64,000 nucleotides of DNA from Clostridia bacterium (GCA_017399695.1 JAFQBK010000006.1:1-64000); one strand, 5' to 3'; counted from the stretch's first letter, positions 47,402-56,295 are shown. Numbers and translations: made by a program. Notes: generated from the letters alone by a model not told the origin.

Positions 47402-47668
47402 ATGGGAGCTTTTTTATTGATATTCTCTTCATCAACGACGGCAGGCAGACTCAAGCGAATCGCGGCAAAAAACGGGTATGCGCCGGTAAATTTAGTGCAG
47501 ACGCCAAAGTCGATATCGGAAAACGGTTGCAGTTATGCCTTAAAGGTCAGTGGCACACATCTTTCTGCACTAAAAGCTATGGCGGAGGAGTATGGACTCA
47601 GGATTAACGGTATTTATCGTGAACTGATGGGTACAGACGGGACAAAAAGTTATGAAAGATATGTTTAA
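47402..47668 (+). CDS. DUF3343 protein
   Basis: 88-aa protein matching DUF3343, annotated elsewhere as a putative Se/S carrier-like protein. It shows the FSSSTTAGRLKRIAAKNGYAPVNLV opening and the TPKSISENGCSYALKV motif, with the single conserved cysteine in the NGCSYAL context. The biochemical role is unproven. AAAGGAGG lies directly before the ATG. It is monocistronic and convergent with the hydrogenase gene, sharing its terminator. Confidence 0.8.
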   Translation: MGAFLLIFSSSTTAGRLKRIAAKNGYAPVNLVQTPKSISENGCSYALKVSGTHLSALKAMAEEYGLRINGIYRELMGTDGTKSYERYV

Positions 47669-47692
47669 TCATATATTTCTTTTGCGAACAAA

Positions 47693-47729
47693 GACTGCGC
47701 TGACATTTTAACTGTCGGCGCAGTCCTTT
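47693..47729. terminator. Bidirectional terminator overlapping the hydrogenase 3' end
   Basis: GACTGCGCTGACA (47693-47705) pairs with 47713-47725 (one G-U), then TTTT. The hydrogenase stop codon is in the loop. Confidence 0.85.
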
Positions 47730-49216
47730 TGTCTTAGCAGAGGATTTTCTGTCGCGTTTTTCTTCTCTGACTGCTCTTTGTATTTTTTAATCGCAGTAGC
47801 GGCTTTTTGCGTCGGGAGGACTGTTCCCGCGCCGCCAATGCATCCGCCGGGGCAAGCCATACCTTCTAAGAGATAGCCATTTCGTTTTCCTGCACGGGCA
47901 AGCGTCAGCATTTTCCGACACTCCGAAAGGCTGTCCGCACGTTCGGTCGGGATGGTGATGCCGGGATTGATTGTTTTGGCGGCACCGATAATCGCCTCTG
48001 CTACACCACCCGAAACGGGATATCCTCTCCCTGCGGCGGTAGCGTCAGTAAAAGGCTCTTTTTCTGTGTCTTCGCCGAGTGTGATTCCCTTTGCTGCCAT
48101 CATCCCCATCAGTTCTTCGAAAGTGATGACAAAATCTACCTCACTCCGCACGCTTTTCCGCATTGCCTCCAGCTTTTTGGCAGCACAAGGGCCAATGAAA
48201 ACGACCTTGGCGTCGGGATGCTTTTCTTTAATCAGATGCGCAGTCACAACCATTGGTGTACGACCCTCGGAAACACAGTGCGCGATATCAGGAAACAGTT
48301 TTTTTGCCATTGATGCCCAGGAAGGACAGCATGAGGTGGCTAAAAAAGGTTGCTTGTCGGGTACGTTTTCCAAAAAATGTTTTGCTTCTTCGACGGCACC
48401 GATGTCGGCACCTGCGGCAACCTCGTAGACGTCATAAAATCCAAGTTCTTTCAGGAGCGGCTTAATGTTTTCAGGCTCAGCAAGTGGTCCGAGCTGACCG
48501 ACAAACGCGGGAGCAATTTCTGCGATGACGTGCGCGCCCTCTTTCATACTGCGAATGAGCTGATAAATCTGGGATTTGTCAGCGATAGCGGCAAAGGGGC
48601 AGTTTACGAGACACATTCCGCAGGAAACGCATTTGTCGTAGTTGATTTTGGCACGTCCCATCTCATCCGATTCAATCGCATCCACACCGCAGGCTTTAGC
48701 GCAGGGACGCGAAAAATGCACAATGGCGTTATAAGGGCAAGCCTCGCGGCAACGGCCGCAACGCACGCACTTGTCTTTGTCAATCGCGGATTTTCCGTCA
48801 ATGATACTGACCGCCTGCACCGGACAGACAGCAGTGCAGGGATGGGCAAGGCAGCCGCGGCAGTTGTCCGTGACATAAAAGGCAGTCTCCGGACAAGCTT
48901 CGCAGGCAAAGGGAATGACATTAACGAGTGGCGGCGTGTAATAGGTTTCGGGTGTGGCGCACTCCTCAATTCCCTCACGAAGCGGTGCGTGACGGTCGGC
49001 AGAGCGTACGGGCAGTCCCATGGCAAGCCGGATACGCTCGCCGACAATCGCACGTTCTTTAAACACGCTGTCGCGGTATCTTGCAATTTCGCCGGGGATG
49101 ATGCGATAGGGGATTTTATCAATTTCCGAAAAATCCTTTTCCTCATAGGCGAAACGGGCAACCTCAGAAAACACTTTTCTTCTGATTTTAGTAACGGGCG
49201 TATAGACTCCTCTCAA
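47708..49216 (-). CDS. [FeFe] hydrogenase, group B-like
   Basis: 502-aa hydrogenase catalysing proton reduction or H2 uptake. A cysteine-rich start (CEACPETAFYVTDNCRGC, 105-122) leads into two ferredoxin-type clusters (CVRCGRCREACP and CVSCGMCLVNCP). The H-cluster domain follows with TSCCPSW (294-300), IGPCAAKK (341-348) and MACPGGCIGG (453-462). These forms, with GPC in place of MPC, fit the group B enzymes typical of Clostridia. The start appears to be TTG at 49216 behind a run of G. It follows a small [2Fe-2S]-like protein gene by 16 bp. A role in ferredoxin-linked H2 metabolism is inferred. Confidence 0.92.
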   Translation of the reverse strand: MRGVYTPVTKIRRKVFSEVARFAYEEKDFSEIDKIPYRIIPGEIARYRDSVFKERAIVGERIRLAMGLPVRSADRHAPLREGIEECATPETYYTPPLVNVIPFACEACPETAFYVTDNCRGCLAHPCTAVCPVQAVSIIDGKSAIDKDKCVRCGRCREACPYNAIVHFSRPCAKACGVDAIESDEMGRAKINYDKCVSCGMCLVNCPFAAIADKSQIYQLIRSMKEGAHVIAEIAPAFVGQLGPLAEPENIKPLLKELGFYDVYEVAAGADIGAVEEAKHFLENVPDKQPFLATSCCPSWASMAKKLFPDIAHCVSEGRTPMVVTAHLIKEKHPDAKVVFIGPCAAKKLEAMRKSVRSEVDFVITFEELMGMMAAKGITLGEDTEKEPFTDATAAGRGYPVSGGVAEAIIGAAKTINPGITIPTERADSLSECRKMLTLARAGKRNGYLLEGMACPGGCIGGAGTVLPTQKAATAIKKYKEQSEKKNATENPLLRQKDCADS

Positions 49217-49232
49217 ATCATATCCCCCCCCT

Positions 49233-49493
49233 TCACATATTGTCGGTATGTGCTAAAATTTTAGCCATTACATTTTGAGTCGTCGCATTTTCCATGACCT
49301 CGTCTTCTACCTTAATTACGGGCGCGCAAGCGGAATGGTCGTGACAGTCAAGAGGTGTTGTCGGAATAATTTTCACAGTAAATGGCGACGCTTTTGGCAC
49401 CTTTTTAAGACTTTCAATACCGCAGATCAAATCCATGGCACCAGAGAGCATACATTCAGCACAAACACAGACAAATACATCAATTTTTTTCAT
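49233..49493 (-). CDS. Small NuoE-like [2Fe-2S] protein
   Basis: 86-aa protein with a thioredoxin-like [2Fe-2S] ferredoxin look. Cysteines cluster in FVCVCAECMLSGAMDL near the start and in LDCHDHSACAPVIKVEDEV, followed by the VMENATTQNVMAKIL helix. The second half resembles the C-terminal half of NuoE/HndA proteins, except that the spacing between its cysteines is longer than usual. AAAGGGTGA precedes the ATG at 49493. It is immediately upstream of the hydrogenase in one operon, so an electron-transfer subunit for it is likely. Cluster binding is inferred, not shown. Confidence 0.7.
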   Translation of the reverse strand: MKKIDVFVCVCAECMLSGAMDLICGIESLKKVPKASPFTVKIIPTTPLDCHDHSACAPVIKVEDEVMENATTQNVMAKILAHTDNM

Positions 49494-49624
49494 TTTTTCA
49501 CCCTTTTTTGATTGTTCTGCCATAAACATTGATAAAAGTGGCAGTATTTAGCGAAGTATTATCGTTATGTAGGACAAAAATGGAAAAAATTTCATAATTT
49601 TTTACATTTTATGGTAAAAAAGTC

Positions 49625-49653
49625 TTGCATTTACTGGAAATAAATGGTATACT
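49625..49653 (+). promoter_or_regulatory. Promoter for spo0A
   Basis: TTGCAT (49625-49630), 17-bp spacer, TATACT (49648-49653). Confidence 0.65.
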
Positions 49654-49722
49654 ACTTACAGAAATTGTAAAAAATACCCAATTTCGCAGAGAAAAGAAAT
49701 GGAAAATGATAAGGAGGACATC

Positions 49723-50556
49723 ATGAGTAAGAAAATATCGGTTGTGTTGGTGGATGACAGTAAGTCGCTTTGTGAGTACATTGCAAACTGCTTTTCCGAG
49801 ACTGAGGAATTGGAGGTGGTTGGCATAGCGCATAACGGGGCAGACGGGTATGACCTGATCTGTGAGAAAAAGCCGGATGTTGCGCTTTTGGATGTGGTGA
49901 TGCCGAAGATGGACGGACTCGAGCTGCTAGAAAAACTGGGAGAAGCGAACATCGACAAGAAAATTACCTATATCATGCTTTCGGCGGTTGGCAATGACAG
50001 TATCACGGCAAGAGCAATGCAGCTTGGGGCACATTATTATATTGTGAAGCCGTTTGAGAAAATGGATGTGCTTACGAGAAAAATTCAGCAAATCCATTCT
50101 ATCATCAGTAGTCATCCTGCTTCTGTAAGTACCTCCGTACCCGCGGATACAGCGATGGTTAAAGAAGCAAAGGGAAGAATCCCGATGGTTATCAGCGAGG
50201 AGAATTTAGAGTCTGTGATTACGGATGTGATTCACGACATCGGTGTTCCGGCGCATATCAAGGGTTATCATTATCTGCGTGAGGCGATTGGCCTTTGTAT
50301 CCACGACAGCGAGTTTATCAATTCCATTACGAAAATGCTTTATCCGACGGTCGCAAGAAATTACCGTACAACATCCTCGCGTGTCGAGCGTGCAATTCGT
50401 CACGCCATTGAGGTTGCGTGGAGCAGAGGTAAAGAGGAGGTCTTAACCGAGCTCTTTGGTTATACGATTGACACAAATAAAGGAAAACCGACCAATGGCG
50501 AATTTATCGCGATGATTTCGGACAGCATCCGCCTGAAAATGAAAAATGCAATCTAA
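49723..50556 (+). CDS. spo0A: Sporulation master regulator Spo0A
   Basis: 277-aa response regulator that commits the cell to sporulation. The receiver domain has the acidic pair Asp11-Asp12, the phosphorylated Asp57 in LLDVVMP, and the conserved lysine in IVKPFE. After a short linker the DNA-binding domain carries the hallmark [19 protein letters not shown] recognition region, which contacts 0A boxes, and LFGYTID further on. AAGGAGG supports the ATG at 49723. It is monocistronic with a terminator; the usual upstream neighbour spoIVB is absent. Its likely target spoIIG promoter is in this window at 42.5 kb. Confidence 0.98.
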   Translation: MSKKISVVLVDDSKSLCEYIANCFSETEELEVVGIAHNGADGYDLICEKKPDVALLDVVMPKMDGLELLEKLGEANIDKKITYIMLSAVGNDSITARAMQLGAHYYIVKPFEKMDVLTRKIQQIHSIISSHPASVSTSVPADTAMVKEAKGRIPMVISEENLESVITDVIHDIGVPAHIKGYHYLREAIGLCIHDSEFINSITKMLYPTVARNYRTTSSRVERAIRHAIEVAWSRGKEEVLTELFGYTIDTNKGKPTNGEFIAMISDSIRLKMKNAI

Positions 50557-50566
50557 ATAGTTATTT

Positions 50567-50594
50567 GAGGCAGCGAACTGCTGCCTCTTTTTAT
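50567..50594. terminator. Terminator after spo0A
   Basis: GAGGCAGC (50567-50574) pairs with GCTGCCTC (50580-50587), then TTTTTATTT. It touches the end of the convergent 50591 gene. Confidence 0.88.
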
Positions 50595-51073
50595 TTAACG
50601 TGTAAATGAAAAAGCTGATCAGATGGTGTGCCTGTCAAAAGAGCGAGTGTGACAAAAGCCAGTGCAGAGTGAATGTCCGTAAGGAACCCGTCGATACAGA
50701 CGGGAAATTCCTGCGGTTCAAGCTCTTTTTGTTGTGGACTGATAACCGAGCGTTGGAGACAGTACTGAAAGGAGAGTCCGCCCACGTCCTCGCGCAAAGA
50801 AGAAGCAGTTACCGTTGCAAAGTGGTTTAGCCCGTAGCTGACCACTAAACCGGAATCTTTTTCCTGTGGCAAGGGGACTGCGTCCGTATTTAACAAAAGA
50901 ATTTTAGAAGACGGACGGGTAATGAGCGGGCGGTTTTCAATTAAAATGTCGCAGGAAGTACTGTCATCAGGTGAAGACAGGAGGAAAGAACTAGATGTCG
51001 GACCGTTTGAAAACAGAAAAAGATGTAAAAGTTGCCTGATTGTTTCGTCTGATTCGGGAATTGTGACGGTCAT
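50591..51073 (-). CDS. Hypothetical protein with Mur-ligase-like tail
   Basis: 160-aa protein that I do not recognise by name. It has no signal or membrane segment. The second half (VVSYGLNHFATVTASSL, then SFQYCLQRSV and a final LAFVTLALLTG helix) is reminiscent of the glycine-rich and hydrophobic motifs of the Mur-ligase central/C-terminal domains, but it lacks the P-loop, so at most it is a fragment or distant relative. The start is ATG at 51073 or TTG at 51076, behind GGAGTG. It is convergent with spo0A and divergent from sipL. Placed between sporulation genes, it may be spore-related; this is only context. Confidence 0.55.
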   Translation of the reverse strand: MTVTIPESDETIRQLLHLFLFSNGPTSSSFLLSSPDDSTSCDILIENRPLITRPSSKILLLNTDAVPLPQEKDSGLVVSYGLNHFATVTASSLREDVGGLSFQYCLQRSVISPQQKELEPQEFPVCIDGFLTDIHSALAFVTLALLTGTPSDQLFHLHVK

Positions 51074-51250
51074 CAATTATAAGCACTCCATCGTTTTGGT
51101 CATGCGCATAGTTTGTGCGGTTTTTGCGTTTTTAATCAGAAAAAATTAATTTGAAGATTTTTGTTCTTTTTTTATTCGTAGCATCATAGGTATAAACGAG
51201 AATGAATTTATGCCGGGGATTCGGCGTAAAAAAAGGGAGGAAATGTCATT

Positions 51251-52804
51251 ATGACGATGGAATTAAAAAAAGAGCAGGTCAATCTGCGGGAGCTTACATA
51301 TTCTCAAACCTCATCCGTATTGGTTGACGGAGATATCATTGTACCTGATGTAAAACCAGACATCAAGGAAATCCTTCTTGCTGAAGCAACGGCTGTGGTT
51401 ACGGGAAGCGAAATTGCAGGCGAGCGATTAAATGTCAGCGGTCATATTTCCGTTCATATTTTATATGTCCCGGAAACGGACAATGAGTTCAGTGCAAAAT
51501 TAAAGAGCATGACAGCAAAATTTGATTTTACGGATCGCCTGGAATGTCCGGTGCAGGGAGTTGCTTCTGTTTCAGCCAAAACGGAGCATATTGAGTTTTC
51601 AGTTTTAAATTCACGAAAACTAAATGTCAAGGTCGGCGTCGGCATTTGCGCAAAGGTTTACACTGATAAAGAACTGATGCTTCCAACTGGAGCACCGGAT
51701 GGGGTAAATATCGAAATGAAAATGAAGCCGGTCAGTCTTTACAATGTCATCTGTGACCGTGTGTATGATGTATTGGTATCAGAAAGTGTTGAAGTCCCTG
51801 CCGCAAAGCCGGAAATCGATGAGATACTTAAGGTAGACATCCGTGCGGTACGTGGGGAGTGTGAGACGGTCAATCACAAAATGGTCTTAAAAGGCTCACT
51901 TTGTATTTCGACCTTGTATTCTTCGGTGGCGGACGGTGCAAGCATTCAGCATATGGAGCACGAAATTCCGTTTACGGAGGTTTTGGACATCGAGGGTCTC
52001 GATGAAAACGCCGTGTGTCATGTACAGTATGAGGTAGGCGAGGTCTTTTATGCCGTGAGAAAAGATGATAACGGCGAACCCCGAATGCTGGCATTGGAGG
52101 TGCTTTTGGGCGCGCATATTGTTGCTTCCCGCTGTATGGATGTCGAGATGCTGGAGGATTGCTACTGCCCGTTTGCCAAAACGGATATCAGTCGCGAAAC
52201 GGTGCGATTGGACGAATTGATTTCCGAGGGTGAAAGCCGGATGACCGTGAAAGAAATCATCGCAGCAGAACAGACACAGCCGTCCGTCGATGCGGTGTAT
52301 CATATGCATACCAAACCCTTGATTTCAGAACAGTTTGTCAAAGACGGAACGATGGTTGTCAGGGGGAATCTGGTAGTATTCCTTTTATATATGTCCGGTG
52401 CAAGCGAGATTCCGGTACAAAGTTTAGTTACAGAGTTCCCGTTTGAACACAGTTTGCCCATTGGTGATGATTGCAGCGGAGAAATGCTTACAAGTGATGT
52501 ATCTGTTTTGTCGGAGAGTTTTTCCTTAAATACGGCAGGTGAGGTGGAAATCCGCTGCAATCTGGAGTTTTATACCAAGGTGACCTGTCCGTATGAGCTT
52601 TCCGTGATTTGTGAGTGTGAGCAGGGAGAAGAAGAGGCGAAAGGATGCCGCGCGCCATTGGTTCTCTATTTTGTTCAGCCGGGCGATACCCTTTGGGAAA
52701 TTGCCAAACGTTATCATACCACCTACGGAAAAATCATGGCGGCGAACGGATTGGATCATGATATGATTATGCCGGGTCAGAAACTGTTAATTCCGAGAGC
52801 GTAA
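51251..52804 (+). CDS. sipL: SPOCS/DUF3794 protein with C-terminal LysM, SipL type
   Basis: 517-aa spore morphogenesis protein. Three SPOCS (DUF3794) domains fill residues 1-460, the first with VDGDIIVPDVKPDIKEILL, the others marked by VPAAKPEIDEILKVD and the EGESRMTVKEI region. A LysM domain closes the protein (FVQPGDTLWEIAKRYHTTY, GQKLLIP). This architecture and length match SipL of Clostridioides difficile, which binds SpoIVA through its LysM domain and helps place the coat on the forespore. AGGGAGG lies ten bases before the ATG. It is monocistronic, with no clear sporulation promoter that I could identify. Confidence 0.88.
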   Translation: MTMELKKEQVNLRELTYSQTSSVLVDGDIIVPDVKPDIKEILLAEATAVVTGSEIAGERLNVSGHISVHILYVPETDNEFSAKLKSMTAKFDFTDRLECPVQGVASVSAKTEHIEFSVLNSRKLNVKVGVGICAKVYTDKELMLPTGAPDGVNIEMKMKPVSLYNVICDRVYDVLVSESVEVPAAKPEIDEILKVDIRAVRGECETVNHKMVLKGSLCISTLYSSVADGASIQHMEHEIPFTEVLDIEGLDENAVCHVQYEVGEVFYAVRKDDNGEPRMLALEVLLGAHIVASRCMDVEMLEDCYCPFAKTDISRETVRLDELISEGESRMTVKEIIAAEQTQPSVDAVYHMHTKPLISEQFVKDGTMVVRGNLVVFLLYMSGASEIPVQSLVTEFPFEHSLPIGDDCSGEMLTSDVSVLSESFSLNTAGEVEIRCNLEFYTKVTCPYELSVICECEQGEEEAKGCRAPLVLYFVQPGDTLWEIAKRYHTTYGKIMAANGLDHDMIMPGQKLLIPRA

Positions 52805-52810
52805 ACATAT

Positions 52811-52843
52811 ATCCGCACTGTTCTTACAGTGCGGATTTTTTTG
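52811..52843 (+). terminator. Terminator after sipL
   Basis: ATCCGCACTGT (52811-52821) pairs perfectly with 52826-52836 over TCTT, then TTTTTTT. Confidence 0.92.
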
Positions 52844-52854
52844 TGTAGAAAACC

Positions 52855-52883
52855 TTGGACTTTTTCTTTTTTTGTGATATGAT
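52855..52883 (+). promoter_or_regulatory. Promoter for the flippase gene
   Basis: TTGGAC (52855-52860), 17-bp spacer, TATGAT (52878-52883). Confidence 0.55.
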
Positions 52884-52938
52884 ATATAAGGAATACTTTT
52901 TTCAGGATAAAATTTGGCATCGGAGATGATTCTGATTC

Positions 52939-54357
52939 ATGGATAAATACAAAAATCTGGCGAAGAACACGCTTGTGTTTGCCATTGGCACCTTGTCTTC
53001 CAAGCTTTTGGTGTTCTTCCTGCTTCCGTTTTATACGCGCGTGCTTCCCAAAGGGGATTACGGCGCAGTTGATGTGGTGGTGCAGACCTGTAATCTGTTG
53101 ATTCCGATTGCAACCCTCGGCATTACGCACGCCATCATCCGCTTCGGTCTCGATAGGCTTTCGGATAAAAAAAGCGTCTTTACTTTAGGACTATTTACAG
53201 TTTTCTGCGGTTTTGGTTTTTTGCTTTTGTTCTGGCCGCTGGTCGGACAGATATCCTTCCTTTCGGACTATGTCGGCTACATCTATTTTTATATTCTGAC
53301 CGCATCGCTGCAGATGCTGTGCGCAGAGTTTGTCCGTGTGCGCGGAATGGTTCGGTTTTATGCGATTGACGGCGTGTTCCGTACTGTGCTGACCATTCTT
53401 TTGAATGTATTGTTTTTAGGTGTTTTCCGCATGGGAACGGTCGGTTATCTTCTGGCAACGATTTTGACGGATTTTGTTTCGATGCTTGTTTTATTCTTTG
53501 TGGGTAAGCTATACCGTTTTGTCAGTCCCAAAAGTGCAAAGGCAGACCTTGCGAAAAATATGCTCCGTTACGCAATTCCGATGATACCCAATACGATTTG
53601 CACTTGGATTGTCAATATCTCCGACCGCTACATCATTTCCTTTATTATTGGTGTTGCGGCAAACGGCCTTTATGCGGTTTCCAACAAAGTGCCGACGATT
53701 TTGATTCATGTGGCGAACATTTTCAGCGGTGCGTGGCAGATTTCTGCCGTGACGGAAGAAGAGGAGAGGGAACGCTTTTTTACGCGTGTGTTTAAGATGT
53801 ACAGTGCGATTGCGTTTCTGTCAGCGTCTGCTTTGATTGCAACTGCGCAGATTACTACGCGGATGCTTGCAGCACCTGATTATTTTGAGGCTTGGAAATG
53901 CGTTCCATTCTTGGTGATGGGAACGATGTTTGCCTGCCTCGCCTCGTTTTTGGCAAGTGTTTATATGGTGGAGAAAAAAAGTCAGTATACCTTTTTAACC
54001 ACACTTTTGGGTGCGGTGACTAATATTGTTCTCAATATGATTATGATTCCGCGCCTTGGCGCAAATGGTGCGGCGATTGCGACCTTTATCAGTTATCTCG
54101 TGATGTTTTTGGTGCGCTTTTTCCATACACAAAAGTGGATTAAAATCCGTTGTAATTTAGCGCAATTTGCACTTTGCAGTGTACTGGTTCTGCTTCAGTG
54201 CATCCTGATTTTGGCGGAGCTTCCGTACTATCTGCTGTATCAGGCGGTGTTGTTTGTGCTGGTTTTCCTTTTGAATATGAGACCGCTCTTTTCAGCACTT
54301 TCCGGCATTGGTTTTCTGCGCCGGTTCATCCCGAAAAAGTTTTTGATGGAAAAATAA
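52939..54357 (+). CDS. Polysaccharide flippase (Wzx/MATE-like)
   Basis: 472-aa membrane protein with 12-14 hydrophobic segments of the oligosaccharide flippase family, which moves lipid-linked sugar units across the membrane. The opening NLAKNTLVFAIGTLSSKLLVFFLLPFYTRVLPKGDYG is typical in part (LLPFYTRVLPKGDYGAVD). AIPMIPNTICTWIVNISDRYII and LNMIMIPRLGANGAAIATFISY are the mid- and late-family motifs. GGAGAT is the nearest ribosome-binding site. It stands alone, without glycosyltransferases around it. Given its neighbours sipL and a coat-like gene, a role in a spore or cell-surface polymer is possible but unproven. Confidence 0.88.
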   Translation: MDKYKNLAKNTLVFAIGTLSSKLLVFFLLPFYTRVLPKGDYGAVDVVVQTCNLLIPIATLGITHAIIRFGLDRLSDKKSVFTLGLFTVFCGFGFLLLFWPLVGQISFLSDYVGYIYFYILTASLQMLCAEFVRVRGMVRFYAIDGVFRTVLTILLNVLFLGVFRMGTVGYLLATILTDFVSMLVLFFVGKLYRFVSPKSAKADLAKNMLRYAIPMIPNTICTWIVNISDRYIISFIIGVAANGLYAVSNKVPTILIHVANIFSGAWQISAVTEEEERERFFTRVFKMYSAIAFLSASALIATAQITTRMLAAPDYFEAWKCVPFLVMGTMFACLASFLASVYMVEKKSQYTFLTTLLGAVTNIVLNMIMIPRLGANGAAIATFISYLVMFLVRFFHTQKWIKIRCNLAQFALCSVLVLLQCILILAELPYYLLYQAVLFVLVFLLNMRPLFSALSGIGFLRRFIPKKFLMEK

Positions 54358-54368
54358 AATAGATGGGA

Positions 54369-54395
54369 ACATAAAACCTCTGTTTGCATATTATA
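54369..54395 (+). promoter_or_regulatory. Sigma-K-like promoter for the coat-like gene
   Basis: CATATTATA (54387-54395) matches the sigma-K -10 pattern CATANNNTA, with AACA/ACA at 54368-54371 about 15 bp upstream. Late mother-cell expression would fit a coat protein. A hairpin GAGAC/GTCTC follows. Confidence 0.45.
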
Positions 54396-54448
54396 TTGTA
54401 TAGAGACACAGGTCTCTTCTGCGTGTAATATGTAAAGGAGGTTTTTAT

Positions 54449-55291
54449 ATGGGTGAAAAATTCCATCCGGGCAATGACTGCTGCGACAGAGAAATCAAGG
54501 ATGCGGTATGTATACATACCGATAAAGTTTACGATTCCTGTAAAGATAAAGATTGTATTGAGGATGCAAGAGTGTATCTGACCTCGTGTGGTCAGGAAAT
54601 CATTGATAAAGCGGTGAATGTCAAATGCCGCAAAGCTGAAATCATCTGGGTTTTCCCTGATGTTGAGCCGGTTCCCTTTAACCGTGGCTACTACACCGTA
54701 GACTTAAAATTCTTCTTTAAGATTACGCTCGATGCCTACCTCGGCGTAGGTAAACCGACACAGGTCGAGGGTCTAGCATCCTTTGATAAGAGAGTCATCT
54801 TATTCGGCTCCGAGGGCTCTGCGAAAGTCTTTGAATCCAAATACAGTTATGATAGCTTTGATGAGCAGCTCTGGAAGAAGACCAATATGCCCAAGGCGGT
54901 TGTCGAAGTGGTTGACCCGCTTTGTCTGGGCGCAAAAGTGGTGGAGGCTTGCGATAAAAGCTGCTGCTGTCACGATGATTTGGATATCTCCGGCATTCCG
55001 GAATGTGTCTGCAAAATCTTTGACGGTAACCTCGTGATGGGCGGAGAACAGAAACGCGTCTATGTTTCTATCGGCCTGTTCTCCATTGTCAAGATTGAAC
55101 GAAACGTTCAGCTCTTAATTCCTGCGTATGACTTCTGCGTGCCGCAGAAAGAGTGCGTAGCATCGACGGATGACAGTCCATGTGAACTGTTTGAAAAAAT
55201 TCAGTTCCCGTTTGATGAATTCTTCCCGCCGGAGAGAGATGCCTGCAGTTTCGATACCTTTGACGACTATCGAAACGGCTGCTGCGACTAA
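54449..55291 (+). CDS. Cysteine-rich protein, coat-like
   Basis: 280-aa soluble protein with many cysteines, including paired and clustered ones (CCDRE, CKDKDC, KSCCCHDD, NGCCD at the end). The DKVYDSCKDKDCIEDARVYL segment, the VEPVPFNRGYYTVDLKFFF segment and GLASFDKRVILFGSEGSAKVF are motifs I associate with a conserved family of clostridial spore-formers. I think the C. difficile coat protein CotB belongs near it, but I am not certain. There is no signal peptide. AAAGGAGG precedes the ATG. A sigma-K-like promoter lies upstream, and a strong terminator follows, so it is its own unit. Confidence 0.7.
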   Translation: MGEKFHPGNDCCDREIKDAVCIHTDKVYDSCKDKDCIEDARVYLTSCGQEIIDKAVNVKCRKAEIIWVFPDVEPVPFNRGYYTVDLKFFFKITLDAYLGVGKPTQVEGLASFDKRVILFGSEGSAKVFESKYSYDSFDEQLWKKTNMPKAVVEVVDPLCLGAKVVEACDKSCCCHDDLDISGIPECVCKIFDGNLVMGGEQKRVYVSIGLFSIVKIERNVQLLIPAYDFCVPQKECVASTDDSPCELFEKIQFPFDEFFPPERDACSFDTFDDYRNGCCD

Positions 55292-55300
55292 AACACCTGA

Positions 55301-55336
55301 AGGCTACCCTTTTGATAAAAAGGGTAGCCTTTTTTT
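55301..55336 (+). terminator. Terminator after the coat-like gene
   Basis: AGGCTACCCTTTT (55301-55313) pairs perfectly with 55318-55330 over GATA, then TTTTTTT. Confidence 0.93.
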
Positions 55337-55418
55337 GATGTTTGTGATACAATAAAAAGAAAACGGCATATTTTGTCGCAGAGCGCATACAAATAGAAAA
55401 AAGGAAAGGTCGGGGAAT

Positions 55419-56231
55419 ATGGACATCTTTGAGATTTTGAAATCCGTCTTTTTGGGGATTGTAGAAGGTATTACCGAGTGGCTTCCCATCAGCTCGACGG
55501 GACACATGATTTTAGTGAATGAGTTTATTGAAAATACCGGTTTTACGGCGAGTGATTTATATCTGTATGTCATTCAGCTGGGCGCAATTTTAGCGGTGGT
55601 GACGCTGTATTTCCATAAACTGAACCCGTTTTCACCAAAGAAAACCGAGCAGGAAAAACAAGACACCTGGCAGATGTGGTTTAAGGTTATTGTTGCCTGT
55701 CTACCTGCGGCGGTGATTGGACTTTTGCTCAATGATTATATGGAAAGCTTTGAGAATTGGCAGGTTGTTTCTTCTACGTTGATTCTCTACGGTGTCGCAT
55801 TTATTTTCCTTGAACAGCGCAAGAAAACGGTGCGCATTGATTCCGTGGATGACCTGGATTATAAAACAGCACTTTTGATTGGTGCCTTTCAAGTGCTTTC
55901 CATCATTCCGGGCACCTCGCGCAGCGGTTCCACAATTTTAGGAAGTATGATTTTAGGCTGTTCCCGTGCGGTTTCCGCGGAGTTTTCATTCTTTTTGGCG
56001 ATTCCCGTGATGGTTGGCGTGAGCCTTTTAAAGATTGTAACCTACGACTTGCCGTTTACCTTTTATGATGTCGTTGTTTTGCTGACGGGCATGGCAGTTG
56101 CGTACTTCGTTTCGATGCTTGCGATAAAGTTTTTGGTCGGCTTTGTCAAAAAACACGACTTCAAAGCCTTCGGCATTTACCGCATTTTGCTCGGCGTTTT
56201 AGTTATTCTGTACTTTCTGCTACTGAAATAG
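55419..56231 (+). CDS. uppP: Undecaprenyl-diphosphatase UppP/BacA
   Basis: 270-aa integral membrane phosphatase that recycles undecaprenyl pyrophosphate, the lipid carrier for cell-wall sugars. The two catalytic loops are visible: EGITEWLPISSTGH (16-29) and PGTSRSGST (164-172). Seven to eight membrane segments match the family, and length is normal. It can confer bacitracin tolerance. GGAAAGGTCGGGG precedes the ATG. It is monocistronic and follows the coat-like gene's terminator; the flippase 1 kb upstream uses the same lipid carrier. Confidence 0.96.
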   Translation: MDIFEILKSVFLGIVEGITEWLPISSTGHMILVNEFIENTGFTASDLYLYVIQLGAILAVVTLYFHKLNPFSPKKTEQEKQDTWQMWFKVIVACLPAAVIGLLLNDYMESFENWQVVSSTLILYGVAFIFLEQRKKTVRIDSVDDLDYKTALLIGAFQVLSIIPGTSRSGSTILGSMILGCSRAVSAEFSFFLAIPVMVGVSLLKIVTYDLPFTFYDVVVLLTGMAVAYFVSMLAIKFLVGFVKKHDFKAFGIYRILLGVLVILYFLLLK

Positions 56232-56266
56232 GAGCATAAAAATATTAAAAAATTGTTAAAAAAGAC

Positions 56267-56295
56267 TTTACAAACCCGGGGGTTTATGCTAAAAT
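56267..56295 (+). promoter_or_regulatory. Promoter for rpsO
   Basis: TTTACA (56267-56272), 17-bp spacer, TAAAAT (56290-56295). Confidence 0.7.

Noticed and set aside
48350-49264. 304-codon open frame on the plus strand
   Set aside because: It lies entirely opposite the [FeFe] hydrogenase, whose cluster motifs are all intact; the plus-strand translation has no recognisable domain or ribosome-binding site.
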